Below are positions 1 to 6,973 of a stretch of DNA of 64,000 nucleotides, piece after piece. Every line of letters begins with the position of its first letter. Position 1 is the first letter of the stretch. The notes beneath the pieces are model-generated. The model had not been told where the DNA came from. It worked only from the letters and a program-made list of their open reading frames with translations, and ran no database searches. Source of the stretch: a virus; IMG/VR virus record IMGVR_UViG_3300020463_000008, positions 1 to 64,000 of that record; one strand, given 5' to 3'. A program made the position numbers and the translations under genes.

Positions 1-391
1 TTAGAATACGAACAACATCCTTTACAGAGTCGCACTTATAATTATATGCTTTAACTCCCCAGCCGAACCATATACCATCGTGTGTAATAGGTTTGACATG
101 TGGAGTCTCTTCATTCCATGTTCTTATACCAAAAAGATTGTTTGCTTCATTTGCAAAACGACTTGTCCCCCAACTAGATTCTAGTATGGCTTGTGATATA
201 ATTAATTCTTTTGGGAAATGACGAGATTCAGGTTGGTTATAGTATATTCTGTCAATACACTGAGACATAGAATTAATAAATGTCTCTTTATTCTTGGTGA
301 CAATCTCTGGAGTTGTCCAGTTCGCCAAGGCAGCATGTACAGTAAAAACTGTCAGTGCTATCATTATTACGAGTGGCTTGATGTTAAACAT
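1..391 (-). CDS. Bax-like secreted glucosaminidase, 3' end cut by the window edge
   Basis: The frame opens at ATG 389-391 and stays open for 130 codons to the left edge, so the C-terminus is missing. Residues 1-23 are a signal peptide ending near HAALA. The rest resembles the Bax/GH73 glucosaminidase fold that cleaves N-acetylglucosamine bonds in peptidoglycan: SQAILESSWGTSRFANEANN (about residues 69-88) carries the likely catalytic Glu in ILESSWG, followed by NLFGIRTW. A strong AAGGAGGAC Shine-Dalgarno precedes the ATG and a late-promoter-like AATAAATA lies further upstream. It probably acts in the periplasm during lysis or entry, in addition to the GH24 lysozyme encoded at 2345-2791. Confidence 0.75.
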   Translation of the reverse strand, partial: MFNIKPLVIMIALTVFTVHAALANWTTPEIVTKNKETFINSMSQCIDRIYYNQPESRHFPKELIISQAILESSWGTSRFANEANNLFGIRTWNEETPHVKPITHDGIWFGWGVKAYNYKCDSVKDVVRIL

Positions 392-415
392 AAGTCCTCC
401 TTTGGTGATAAAGTA

Positions 416-423
416 TATTTATT
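416..423 (-). promoter_or_regulatory. Candidate T4-type late promoter box
   Basis: The minus strand reads AATAAATA, close to the T4 late consensus TATAAATA and to the NATAAATA form used by marine T4-like phages. It sits 25 nt upstream of the glucosaminidase ATG, leaving room for a short leader with its AAGGAGG ribosome site. A lysis-related gene is expected to be late. The box is short and AT-rich, so chance occurrence is possible. Confidence 0.35.
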
Positions 424-901
424 ATATAAGAATATGCACTCTTCGGACTAAGCTGACCAATTCTCTAATTCTCTTTATGTCAACATGGTCTGTATCAAGT
501 TTCACATTCATTGCTATGGCAACTGCCTGACGAATATCACCAGACATAAAACCATCTTCTTTCTTGACCAGTTGTAAGTCTCCAACTGTAAAGTCTTTAA
601 CAGCTTGATGTGTAAGCTGTATAATTGCATCTCGCTCAGCATTTAATGCTAAGTGGTAATCCATTATAGATTGCGTGATATCATGTACGAGGTCACGAGA
701 GTTAATAGTAAGTGCTGCTGCAAGGCAATATACATCCCTCAGGGATCTTTCTTCTGTCCTTAGTGCTAATAGTTCATCCTTAACATCACTAGCAAATGCT
801 GGGCATCCTACAGCATAATTTTTATACCATTCTTCTATCTTTTCAGGTGGCTCATCATCTCTAATGCCCATACCTGTATCAACTGTGTAATCACTTACCA
901 T
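422..901 (-). CDS. Hypothetical protein, 159 aa
   Basis: I do not recognise this protein. It is soluble and acidic at the N-terminus with a mostly helical character and no signal peptide. The ATG at 899-901 is favoured over the one at 906-908 because GGAGGAC lies 7 nt upstream of the former and abuts the latter, and because only the former is in frame. The start overlaps the end of the small membrane protein gene upstream (ATGGTAA), so translation is probably coupled. Confidence 0.7.
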   Translation of the reverse strand: MVSDYTVDTGMGIRDDEPPEKIEEWYKNYAVGCPAFASDVKDELLALRTEERSLRDVYCLAAALTINSRDLVHDITQSIMDYHLALNAERDAIIQLTHQAVKDFTVGDLQLVKKEDGFMSGDIRQAVAIAMNVKLDTDHVDIKRIRELVSLVRRVHILI

Positions 902-1065
902 GCGTCATGTCCTCCTTTTTTCTTTTTCTTCCAAGTAAAGAATGATTTTAATCCACCACTTAATCCCCACAGTGTTAATACTGTTAGATTAAATAGAAAG
1001 ATGCTTATTAAAAGCAACATACATAATACTTCAAAGAAATCAAATAATGGATCTAAGTCCATCAT
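895..1065 (-). CDS. Small single-span membrane protein, 56 aa
   Basis: This short ORF begins ATGATG and overlaps the peroxiredoxin stop as TAATG. It encodes one long hydrophobic segment (about residues 12-34, rich in L, I and F) followed by a basic tail KKKKK. The arrangement suggests an inner-membrane protein with a cytoplasmic C-terminus by the positive-inside rule. Function is unknown. A holin-like role is possible but nothing specific supports it. It fills an otherwise unexplained gap between two genes and is coupled to both. Confidence 0.6.
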   Translation of the reverse strand: MMDLDPLFDFFEVLCMLLLISIFLFNLTVLTLWGLSGGLKSFFTWKKKKKGGHDAW

Positions 1066-1574
1066 TAATTTGCCTTTATGTGTTTAAGTGCTTCAATCAT
1101 TTTCTCTGCACTTGATACTTCAAATGGATCTTGAATAGGACATGCTTCAGGCATTCCCCATTCAGTGTATCTCACTTTAATCTCAGCATTTTTAACATAC
1201 ATACTGTATCGCCAAGATCGTTCTCCGAATCCTCTATTAGTGAAATCATTTATCATGTTTACACTTCTAGCAAAGTCACCATTACCATCTGGCAGTGGTT
1301 TCACTTTAGTAATCCCTTGTTGTTCAAACCAAGCATTCATAACGAAAGAATCATTTACTGCTGTACAGTAAACTTCATCTATGCCTAGTTCTTTAAATTG
1401 GTCATACAAGTCTTCAAATTTTGGTAATTGAAATGCTGAACATGTTGGAGTAAATGCTCCAGGCAGTCCGAACACAACAACTTCTTTATCGTTAAACAAG
1501 TCCTGTGTGCGTTTCAATACCCAATCAGAATTTTCACGCATGTAAAAGACTTGGTCTGTCAATCTATCATTCAT
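1065..1574 (-). CDS. Peroxiredoxin, Prx5-like
   Basis: The protein (169 aa) reduces peroxides with a catalytic cysteine. The motif PGAFTPTCS (about residues 38-46) is the hallmark of the Prx5/AhpC-TSA group, with the peroxidatic Cys in TPTC. The usual catalytic Arg region is present in the second half. The length is typical of the family and there is no signal peptide, so it acts in the cytoplasm. Its neighbours are a PD-(D/E)XK nuclease upstream and a small membrane protein downstream. The reductant could be the phage glutaredoxin encoded at 30948-31223, as in glutathione-dependent Prx5 enzymes; that pairing is inference. It may protect infected cells, which also carry phage respiratory genes, from oxidative damage. 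Confidence 0.9.
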   Translation of the reverse strand: MNDRLTDQVFYMRENSDWVLKRTQDLFNDKEVVVFGLPGAFTPTCSAFQLPKFEDLYDQFKELGIDEVYCTAVNDSFVMNAWFEQQGITKVKPLPDGNGDFARSVNMINDFTNRGFGERSWRYSMYVKNAEIKVRYTEWGMPEACPIQDPFEVSSAEKMIEALKHIKAN

Positions 1575-2224
1575 TATAGTTCCTTTAATTTTCTAAATGT
1601 TTCTCTAAGATCTAGGAAGTCTTCAATGTAATCATCTCTACGACCATCCATTAATTGTATTCCCTCGTCCTCGACATTAATTATTAGTAGCAACCTTTCA
1701 ATAGGTATGCTGGTTCTTTCTTCAAACATAACTGCGTAAGCAGAACATTGCATGAAGTAGTCTTTGACCCATTCCCTCTTCTTCATTTTAGCAGAGGTCT
1801 TGAAGTCTATCACTGTTAGCTTTCCTTCATACTCAGCAATACAGTCAGCAGTTCCTGCTACCTTTAAATGATCTGAATATAATTTGGTTTCTAAACAACG
1901 AATATTGTTAATATTATCTAAGAATGGAATCATCTGACCGAAGTCAGCTTTTGAAAAATCATCAGAACAATCTCCTTCATTAAGAAGATACTTCTCAGCA
2001 AGTGAATGTATTTTATTACCACGACCGAGTGCTCGTCTAGAAATTCTGCCAGCTTCTTCTTCGCCAACTCTTTCTTTCCAAGCAAGTATAGATGCCTGAC
2101 TATGTAATTTAGTCACGGATGTGACTGATGGATACTTAGCACCACTGGGAGTTTCATAGTATCTCCCAGCCTTGCTATTCACCTGCACGAGTTTGCCTAC
2201 TTCGATAGGCACATGATTAAACAT
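1574..2224 (-). CDS. PD-(D/E)XK exonuclease, Cas4/RecB-like
   Basis: The 216-aa protein carries the restriction-endonuclease-fold core. GTADCIAEYEGKLTVIDFKT (about residues 123-142) supplies the metal-binding Asp and the D-x-K signature, and the Q/Y motif MQCSAYAVMF follows about 16 residues later. An upstream helix contains the conserved Glu/His (HSLAEKYL). Such proteins are single-stranded DNA exonucleases used in recombination or host DNA degradation. The stop overlaps the peroxiredoxin start by one base. A promoter lies about 90 bp upstream with an untranslated leader between. No good Shine-Dalgarno precedes the ATG. Confidence 0.85.
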   Translation of the reverse strand: MFNHVPIEVGKLVQVNSKAGRYYETPSGAKYPSVTSVTKLHSQASILAWKERVGEEEAGRISRRALGRGNKIHSLAEKYLLNEGDCSDDFSKADFGQMIPFLDNINNIRCLETKLYSDHLKVAGTADCIAEYEGKLTVIDFKTSAKMKKREWVKDYFMQCSAYAVMFEERTSIPIERLLLIINVEDEGIQLMDGRRDDYIEDFLDLRETFRKLKEL

Positions 2225-2311
2225 AATTATTTCTCAATATTAATCGGCTTCCCATTCTTATCCTTATGGAACTGGTCGTCCCACTTAGATACTTTTTTCC
2301 TATGTTTGTAT

Positions 2312-2340
2312 ATTCTAGCCTGAAAAAACTTAAAAGTAAA
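2312..2340 (-). promoter_or_regulatory. Sigma70-like early promoter (P1)
   Basis: The -35 TTTACT (2335-2340) and the -10 TAGAAT (2312-2317) are separated by exactly 17 bp. The spacer starts TTTAAGTTTTTT, the signature shared by most promoters in this window. It would drive the nuclease gene at 1574-2224 through a leader of about 80 nt. Its -35 overlaps the area just past the lysozyme coding end. Confidence 0.8.
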
Positions 2341-2344
2341 GTCT

Positions 2345-2791
2345 TTAAATTTCTTCAAGTGCAACCATAAGTCTTTCAGCACGATTTGGTACCTGTTTAT
2401 GCCAACGAGAGTCTCTACCCTCAATTGCAGCCTGTTTCCAGTTTCCCGAATCAATAGCACTTTTCATGTTTTTAAACTTCCCAAGTCTGGGAGCTCCCAT
2501 GTTAAAACACATATTGATTAAGACCCTTTGAGCAGTATCAGGATAGCTGTCTATATATGGATACACTTTCTTGACTTCATCAACAAATTTTTCCACATCA
2601 GTATCAAATACTTCCCAACAACGATCCTCACTCACAGCTGTTCCTACAGGTTTTCCGTGCTCCTCATCATCTTCTGTGACGAGATGCCCGATACCGAATG
2701 TAGGATACCCCAAGTGGTCGTTGTAGATTTCGAACTTAACTCCTTCATCACGAATGAGTTCTTCTCTTAACTTCTCTCTATCAAACGACAT
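2345..2791 (-). CDS. e: T4-type lysozyme (GH24 muramidase)
   Basis: The 148-aa protein matches T4 lysozyme in layout and length. ELIRDEGVK holds the catalytic Glu, IYNDHLGYPTFGIGHLV supplies the catalytic Asp (YND) and Thr (PTFGIG), and the C-terminal SRWHKQVPNRAERL corresponds to T4 SRWYNQTPNRAKRV. It hydrolyses the MurNAc-GlcNAc bond of peptidoglycan. No signal peptide is present, so a holin would be needed for access. I chose the start at 2791 over the longer frame from 2824 because AAAGGAG lies 8 nt upstream and the family begins there. Confidence 0.93.
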   Translation of the reverse strand: MSFDREKLREELIRDEGVKFEIYNDHLGYPTFGIGHLVTEDDEEHGKPVGTAVSEDRCWEVFDTDVEKFVDEVKKVYPYIDSYPDTAQRVLINMCFNMGAPRLGKFKNMKSAIDSGNWKQAAIEGRDSRWHKQVPNRAERLMVALEEI

Positions 2792-2858
2792 AGAGTTTAC
2801 TCCTTTAATTTGATAAGGTGCCAAGGATGAAAAGGATCTGCGAAGACCCTCTTTGCCT

Positions 2859-3089
2859 TTACACCTTTAATTTCTTTTTTGCTTTTTTAATTGCAGCAAT
2901 TAATTTCGCTTTGGTTTGTCTTTTGTCTAGTTCAACACCAATCTTACGACCAAGTGCTTCGAGCTCGTCTTTAGTTTTCTTTTCAAGATACTTAAAGTCT
3001 TCTTTATCGATGACTCCATCTTTATTTGTATCAAGAACAGGAAACAACTTTGCTCCTACACATTTTAACCAATCAATTATCTTTTGCAT
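2859..3089 (-). CDS. EF-hand plus HeH/SAP-like small protein, 76 aa
   Basis: DTNKDGVIDKED (about residues 20-31) is a full EF-hand calcium-binding loop. The following segment, KTKDELEALGRKIGVELDKR and the next helix, resembles the HeH/LEM or Rho-N type helix-extended-loop-helix domain, and the tail is strongly basic (KKAKKKLKV). The combination suggests a calcium-modulated nucleic-acid or protein-binding adaptor. A clear AGGAG site precedes the ATG. Function is inferred from motifs only. Confidence 0.7.
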   Translation of the reverse strand: MQKIIDWLKCVGAKLFPVLDTNKDGVIDKEDFKYLEKKTKDELEALGRKIGVELDKRQTKAKLIAAIKKAKKKLKV

Positions 3090-3102
3090 AATTTCTCCTA
3101 GT

Positions 3103-3228
3103 TTATTTTGTATTAATTTTTGAGATCCAACTTTTTATAGTTGACTCAATCCAACTTGCCCAAATGGGTTGTGGAAAGTTCCAGCCGATAAAAGCACCGA
3201 CTGCGATCCAGAAAAGTATATCTAACAT
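3103..3228 (-). CDS. Small membrane protein, 41 aa
   Basis: The ORF starts in a TAATG overlap with the phoH stop codon and ends just before the EF-hand protein gene. It has an N-terminal hydrophobic segment (LDILFWIAVGAFIGW) and a Trp-rich, weakly basic tail. One membrane span is likely. Its role is unknown. It lies near the lysozyme gene, so a lysis function is conceivable but unproved. Confidence 0.6.
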   Translation of the reverse strand: MLDILFWIAVGAFIGWNFPQPIWASWIESTIKSWISKINTK

Positions 3229-3992
3229 TATCTTTTGCTCCTTTTAGTTTTAGTTGTTTTATCATCCTCAGCTTTTATCTTAGCAATAATATATTCTTTT
3301 ACTAAGTCACTTCGAACAATATCGTTTACAGTAAACTCGACACGAGCATAACTCTTCATATGTCGCACTATCTCCATAAAATTAAAGAGTCCCTCTTTTT
3401 CAGTTCCCCTTTTTAAATCAGTCTGTCGATAGTCTCCACAAAATACAATACGAGAATGGTCACCCACTCTAGTTATAATTGTATCAAGTTCTTCCCAGTT
3501 TAAATTTTGACACTCATCCACAATTACTACTGTGTCATCAAATGTCAAACCCCTGACGAAACTTGTTGAAGCAAAATCTAAATTCTTTTGCTGCATCATC
3601 CTTTCGTATGGTTCAGGATATACCAGACTATCTGCTTTCCTTTGAAACAATGCTGAACATATTTGTTTATATGGCAACTGATATTGTTCCAACTTTTCTT
3701 CCAGATCTCCTGGCAAATGACCAATCTCTCTACTTTGTACAGCAGATCGAATAATCAAAACTTTTTCAAACTCTTTATTCAGTACAGATTGTAATGCTTT
3801 ATATAAAGCGATATATGTTTTACCTGTACCAGCTACACCATGAGCCATGATGATTTGTTTACTATCATCTTTATAAAAGTCAAAGAATTTTTGCTGACTC
3901 TCATTTAGAGGTTCAACATTTTTTAAGTCTGTTATCTTTAACTTGGCTTTAGCAGATGTAGGAACATCTTTGCTTTTGCTAACTCTTGGCAT
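3228..3992 (-). CDS. phoH: PhoH-like ATPase
   Basis: The 254-aa protein is a P-loop ATPase of the PhoH family. GVAGTGKTYIAL (about residues 52-63) is Walker A and TVVIVDECQNL (about 133-143) is Walker B, followed by the helicase-like motif RIVFCGDYRQTD. PhoH is one of the commonest genes of marine phages; its phage role is unsettled, with proposals including RNA metabolism and phosphate-linked functions. The gene is followed by a one-base TAATG overlap with a small membrane protein gene. The basic Lys-rich ends are typical of phage copies. Confidence 0.95.
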   Translation of the reverse strand: MPRVSKSKDVPTSAKAKLKITDLKNVEPLNESQQKFFDFYKDDSKQIIMAHGVAGTGKTYIALYKALQSVLNKEFEKVLIIRSAVQSREIGHLPGDLEEKLEQYQLPYKQICSALFQRKADSLVYPEPYERMMQQKNLDFASTSFVRGLTFDDTVVIVDECQNLNWEELDTIITRVGDHSRIVFCGDYRQTDLKRGTEKEGLFNFMEIVRHMKSYARVEFTVNDIVRSDLVKEYIIAKIKAEDDKTTKTKRSKR

Positions 3993-3993
3993 T

Positions 3994-4242
3994 TTAAAAA
4001 ACTTCTGTATTTATCTTGCTTCCTGGATTTTTAGTTTTTACTCTTTCAAGTACATCTCTAAATCCAGTGGCTTTTTTTCTTTCATCAGTACCTGAAAGTC
4101 TGGCAGCATCTACAATTTTTGGTGTAGATAACATACCTTTCCATTCAGGATTATCTTTTAACCATTTTAATTTTTCTTCATAACTACAGAAAAGTTCTTT
4201 TATTTCTTCAGTTTTTTTATTTTGTACATTATATAATGGCAT
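3994..4242 (-). CDS. FmdB-like small protein lacking zinc ligands, 82 aa
   Basis: The N-terminus (MPLYNVQNKKTEEIKELFC) and the GFRDVLERVKTKNPGSKIN tail follow the plan of FmdB-type regulatory-like proteins common in T4-like marine phages. Only one Cys is present, so the family's zinc ribbon is degenerate here. There is no Shine-Dalgarno. TAAATAGTAAG directly precedes the ATG, and the gene follows the stop of the upstream 42-aa gene by 8 bp, so translation is probably coupled. Function is unknown. Confidence 0.65.
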   Translation of the reverse strand: MPLYNVQNKKTEEIKELFCSYEEKLKWLKDNPEWKGMLSTPKIVDAARLSGTDERKKATGFRDVLERVKTKNPGSKINTEVF

Positions 4243-4250
4243 CTTACTAT

Positions 4251-4379
4251 TTATAACTCCTCTAAAGGTGGAATATTCTTCTTTTTATTAGGCACTACTC
4301 GGCTTCTATACTTTGGTGTTCTCAACTGTTTTGCTACTGGATCTTTTTTAGAGCGAATATTCGTAGTTGACTTTTGCAT
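4251..4379 (-). CDS. Small basic protein, 42 aa
   Basis: The ORF reads MQKSTTNIRSKKDPVAKQLR and continues RTPKYRSRVVPNKKK, ending PPLEEL. It overlaps the 3' end of the alternative oxidase gene by 32 bp. The pattern KKDPVAKQLRTPKYR resembles a short conserved peptide that I associate with marine T4-like phages (KNPVAK...LR...RPQVV...KK). It is highly basic and probably unstructured, possibly nucleic-acid binding. Function is unknown. Confidence 0.65.
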   Translation of the reverse strand: MQKSTTNIRSKKDPVAKQLRTPKYRSRVVPNKKKNIPPLEEL

Positions 4380-4923
4380 GTTTTTCTTCATCTGCTCTTA
4401 CTTTTCTTATCACATCAGATAATTTTGCGTTCTTTTTTAAATTATAATATTCTATTGCTATCTCTGGTGCATCAATATCTTCAGTATGTCCTTCAGTTAT
4501 TTGCCACAAGTAATCAGTATATGATATCACTGCTTCTTGTTCAAAATAGTGTATCATACGATGGGCAGTCTTAGGAAAAAATATATATAAAAAAGTATAA
4601 AACAAAATAAAAATTAATTGAGCAAATAAAACTATCCATCTTTCTAACCAAGTTGGCTTTGCTATGTCAATAAAAATCATTAAATGCATTCTTTCATTTT
4701 CAGCTTCTTCCATCATCTCACGAATCTTTGGACCCCATCCTGTCTTCATCTTTCTTAATGACTTAGCATGAAGCCAAACACCAGCAACCATTCCTGGAAC
4801 ACCAGCGACTGTTTCTAATACTACTGCTCTATGCCCATACCTTTTTGCAAAGAAAGTATCGGCTATAAACCGAAAGAACTTCGTCATACTTCTTGCAAAT
4901 AAATCTGATATCTTTTTTCTCAT
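4348..4923 (-). CDS. aox: Alternative oxidase (AOX/PTOX family)
   Basis: The 191-aa protein is a di-iron quinol oxidase that transfers electrons from ubiquinol to oxygen without pumping protons. All four family motifs are visible: YGHRAVVLETVAGVPGMVAG, EEAENERMHLM, FEQEAVISYTDYL and VRADEEKHAKVNY, giving the Glu and ExxH iron ligands. A hydrophobic stretch LFAQLIFILFYTFLYIFF anchors it to the inner membrane. It is shorter than plant enzymes but complete in the catalytic part. It lies next to thyX and close to a cytochrome c gene at 6535. PTOX is known in cyanophages; here the neighbours suggest a heterotroph host with ubiquinol. Confidence 0.93.
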   Translation of the reverse strand: MRKKISDLFARSMTKFFRFIADTFFAKRYGHRAVVLETVAGVPGMVAGVWLHAKSLRKMKTGWGPKIREMMEEAENERMHLMIFIDIAKPTWLERWIVLFAQLIFILFYTFLYIFFPKTAHRMIHYFEQEAVISYTDYLWQITEGHTEDIDAPEIAIEYYNLKKNAKLSDVIRKVRADEEKHAKVNYEYSL

Positions 4924-4926
4924 AAG

Positions 4927-5574
4927 TCATTCGTTCATAAATTCTGTTATCATAGGGAAGACTGGTTCTATTGCTTCACCACATTCCCTCGCTATATCCA
5001 TATGTTCTTTTTGTGTACCATTAGCTGTACGCAAATCTATATAGTGCATCCAAGATCTTAATGTCCCATTCATATATATAGTGGATTCAGTCATGCCCTC
5101 TGGTAATATTGCTCTTGCTTGTTCTTTAGCAATATTTTTTTCTAGTGCTTTCTCATATAATTCTTTTACACCTTTAAGCAATTTCATCTGTTCCATATTA
5201 AACCACTCAACCACATCATGCTGATGCTCAGGTCCAAACTCATAAGAGTTTTGTCTATTGTCTAAATCTTGTTCTCTAGCTTTACGAGTTGAGAATACAC
5301 CTGCCTTTGCATATCTTTGACTAAACTCCTGGAAAGAAAAACTTCTATGTCTTAATATTTGTCTAGCGATATCTCTTGTGGTTTTTATTTCTATACATAC
5401 TGATACCATTTCAAATGGTGACCAGTGTTTATGCTTCATCAGATATCTGAGTAATTTTTCAGAAGAGCCTGAATTCGCTTGGTTCGTCGGATTAGATACT
5501 CTTGCACAGAATGCAACTTCCTGTAATAAGTCTCCATGTTCACCTTTACTATAATTTATTAATTTAGCTGGCAT
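4927..5574 (-). CDS. thyX: Flavin-dependent thymidylate synthase ThyX
   Basis: ThyX converts dUMP to dTMP using methylenetetrahydrofolate, NADPH and FAD. The signature RHRSFSFQEFSQRY is an exact RHRxxSxxxxSxRY ThyX motif. The C-terminal half has the expected TESTIYMNGTLRSWMHYIDLR region. The open frame extends to 5640, but the ATG at 5574 (MPAKLI) gives the normal family start with only a short overlap with the upstream gene; 5583 is a close alternative. It fits the nucleotide-supply set with NrdA/B and glutaredoxin. Confidence 0.95.
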   Translation of the reverse strand: MPAKLINYSKGEHGDLLQEVAFCARVSNPTNQANSGSSEKLLRYLMKHKHWSPFEMVSVCIEIKTTRDIARQILRHRSFSFQEFSQRYAKAGVFSTRKAREQDLDNRQNSYEFGPEHQHDVVEWFNMEQMKLLKGVKELYEKALEKNIAKEQARAILPEGMTESTIYMNGTLRSWMHYIDLRTANGTQKEHMDIARECGEAIEPVFPMITEFMNE

Positions 5575-6139
5575 AATTACCATTTGTTCCATGTACGATA
5601 TCGTACCAGTCAGGAACATCCCTCTTAGTCCATTTAGCAAATCCTGCTTTATACTTTAAATAGTATTGACGATATGCTTGTATGCTGTCATTATGCTTTA
5701 CATCTTCTGGCATAGCTTGTCTAAATGGTGTAAGTCCTATTCCCTTAGGAATATTTTTTGGGCATTCATATAATGCTTCTCTAAGTAATCTATCAGTCTT
5801 ATGAGTTTTACCATAACGATGTGTATATTCATCGCATAGTCCTACGAATAGATTATATGCCCAAGTATAATTAGCATCAGATTCCCTCACCCATATAGCA
5901 CAAGGATGGTTCATCATTGTAGCACGATATAAAGTGCCCTCCATATTACTATCAGGCAGTTCCCAATATTTTGTTTTAGTTTTACCTGTACTTGATTCTC
6001 TTAGATCTTGTTTACCATCTAAGAATCTATGAGCAGTAGATAAAAGCTGAGCAGTTTCTAATATCATTTTGACTACATGTTTATCACAATGTTGTTTTGC
6101 TGCAAGTGTAGGATGCATATGCAATACAAATATGTTCAT
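5564..6139 (-). CDS. Conserved phage protein of unknown function, 191 aa
   Basis: The sequence MNIFVLHMHPTLAAKQHCDK then HVVKMILETAQLLSTAHRF is of a type I associate with T4-like and other large phages, always without an assigned function. It is soluble, rich in His, Tyr and Trp, and contains several conserved-looking aromatic clusters (ANYTWAYNLFVGLCDEY). It overlaps the thyX start by about 11 bp, suggesting a link with nucleotide metabolism, though this is context only. Confidence 0.8.
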   Translation of the reverse strand: MNIFVLHMHPTLAAKQHCDKHVVKMILETAQLLSTAHRFLDGKQDLRESSTGKTKTKYWELPDSNMEGTLYRATMMNHPCAIWVRESDANYTWAYNLFVGLCDEYTHRYGKTHKTDRLLREALYECPKNIPKGIGLTPFRQAMPEDVKHNDSIQAYRQYYLKYKAGFAKWTKRDVPDWYDIVHGTNGNYAS

Positions 6140-6348
6140 GTATTATCGCCCTCTGTATATGTTGCAGTCTTTTGCATATCAAATACACCTTTCTGTTTTT
6201 TTGGTGGTGCGTTTCCATCTTTTACTATCTCACCAAGTCTATAAGTTTTTATCTTTTTATCTTGTAGTGTAAAAATAGAACAAGCAACAATAGCCATAGC
6301 CAATGGTGCGAGTATCAATATATATCCTTGCATTTCTTCTACACCCAT
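6136..6348 (-). CDS. Small membrane protein, 70 aa
   Basis: One transmembrane helix (about residues 9-28, YILILAPLAMAIVACSIFTL) is followed by a basic and then mixed soluble tail. An internal ATG five codons in is an alternative start. The gene overlaps the next gene by 4 bp (ATGA). It lies between a second small membrane protein and the thyX cluster, and cytochrome c is two genes upstream. A role in the same membrane electron-transport context is possible but unproved. Confidence 0.65.
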   Translation of the reverse strand: MGVEEMQGYILILAPLAMAIVACSIFTLQDKKIKTYRLGEIVKDGNAPPKKQKGVFDMQKTATYTEGDNT

Positions 6349-6351
6349 AAT

Positions 6352-6510
6352 CTATTCATCCTGAGAGATATCTATACTCTCTTCAAAATTTTTTCTAGCT
6401 TCTTTTATTTCTCTTTTCTCTAATCGTATCTTAATATCTGTCCATACAATTCCAATACATATAAACATTGTCAATCCTACGATAACGAAATCTAATACAT
6501 CTTTAATCAT
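6352..6510 (-). CDS. Small membrane protein, 52 aa, leaderless start
   Basis: The N-terminal half (VLDFVIVGLTMFICIGIVW) is a membrane helix and the C-terminal half is a charged, Lys/Glu-rich helix. The ATG at 6508-6510 has no Shine-Dalgarno and lies 6 nt after the -10 of promoter P2, so transcription should start at the ATG. An internal ATG (residue 15) preceded by AGGA is a possible second start giving 38 aa. It looks like the amphipathic small proteins that attach to respiratory complexes, but that is a guess. Confidence 0.6.
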   Translation of the reverse strand: MIKDVLDFVIVGLTMFICIGIVWTDIKIRLEKREIKEARKNFEESIDISQDE

Positions 6511-6516
6511 TAGTAA

Positions 6517-6545
6517 ATTTTAAATTAAAAAAACTTAAAAGTCAA
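6517..6545 (-). promoter_or_regulatory. Sigma70-like promoter (P2), leaderless type
   Basis: The -35 TTGACT (6540-6545) and the -10 TAAAAT (6517-6522) have a 17-bp spacer beginning TTTAAGTTTTTTT. The ATG of the 52-aa gene follows 6 nt after the -10, so the predicted transcript has no leader. The promoter overlaps the 3' end of the cytochrome c gene. Confidence 0.8.
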
Positions 6546-6972
6546 GTGAAGATATATATGCTTGTAGGTCTTCCATATCCTGAGTTGACAGGTTTGCTGC
6601 CTGTCCCCACATTAATGCTGACTGGGCACCTCTAGTTTCCCCAGCTTTATATTGCTCTAGCATACTAACAATCGATGTAGATCCAGCTAATTTTGGACCA
6701 ATACCACCTTCTCCATTTGCACCATGACACATATTACAATTAACATATTTCTTAGCACCTCTATCAGCTGGTGATTCTTGTTGCATCGCTACTCGCTTTG
6801 CTTCAAGTTGTTCAGTAAATGTACCATATTTCTTATGGTATTCTTCAAGACATTCACCTTGGCATCCATGAACATCAGTATATCCTTTGACATCTGCGTT
6901 GGCATATGCTAAGTTCAATATCCAAAACAATCCTAGACTTCCGACTAGGAAAGCAGTTATTGCTTCTCTCAT
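6535..6972 (-). CDS. Class I cytochrome c, secreted
   Basis: The 145-aa protein has a signal peptide (residues 1 to about 25, ending AYANA) and one heme-binding site CNMCH near residue 80, followed by GANGEGGIGPKLAGS as in small periplasmic cytochromes c. A methionine in SALMWGQAANLS is the likely sixth ligand and is followed by the usual C-terminal helix (DMEDLQAYI). A second Cys pair, CQGEC, lies before the heme domain and could form a disulfide. It should carry electrons in the periplasm. Heme attachment would rely on the host Ccm system. Confidence 0.93.
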   Translation of the reverse strand: MREAITAFLVGSLGLFWILNLAYANADVKGYTDVHGCQGECLEEYHKKYGTFTEQLEAKRVAMQQESPADRGAKKYVNCNMCHGANGEGGIGPKLAGSTSIVSMLEQYKAGETRGAQSALMWGQAANLSTQDMEDLQAYISSLDF

Positions 6973-6973
6973 T

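Noticed and set aside
2227-2460. 77-codon minus-strand frame ending KWDDQFHKDKNGKPINIEK
   Set aside because: It overlaps the lysozyme C-terminus and spans promoter P1, and no ATG lies between the promoter and the stop. The end looks protein-like, so a short gene with an odd start cannot be excluded, but support is too weak.
3994-4242. Zinc-binding FmdB regulator
   Set aside because: Only one Cys is present, so metal binding cannot be claimed despite the FmdB-like layout.
4248-4255. Exact TATAAATA late-promoter core on the minus strand
   Set aside because: It overlaps the stop codon of the 42-aa gene and is only 5 nt from the next ATG, too close for a normal late promoter with leader.
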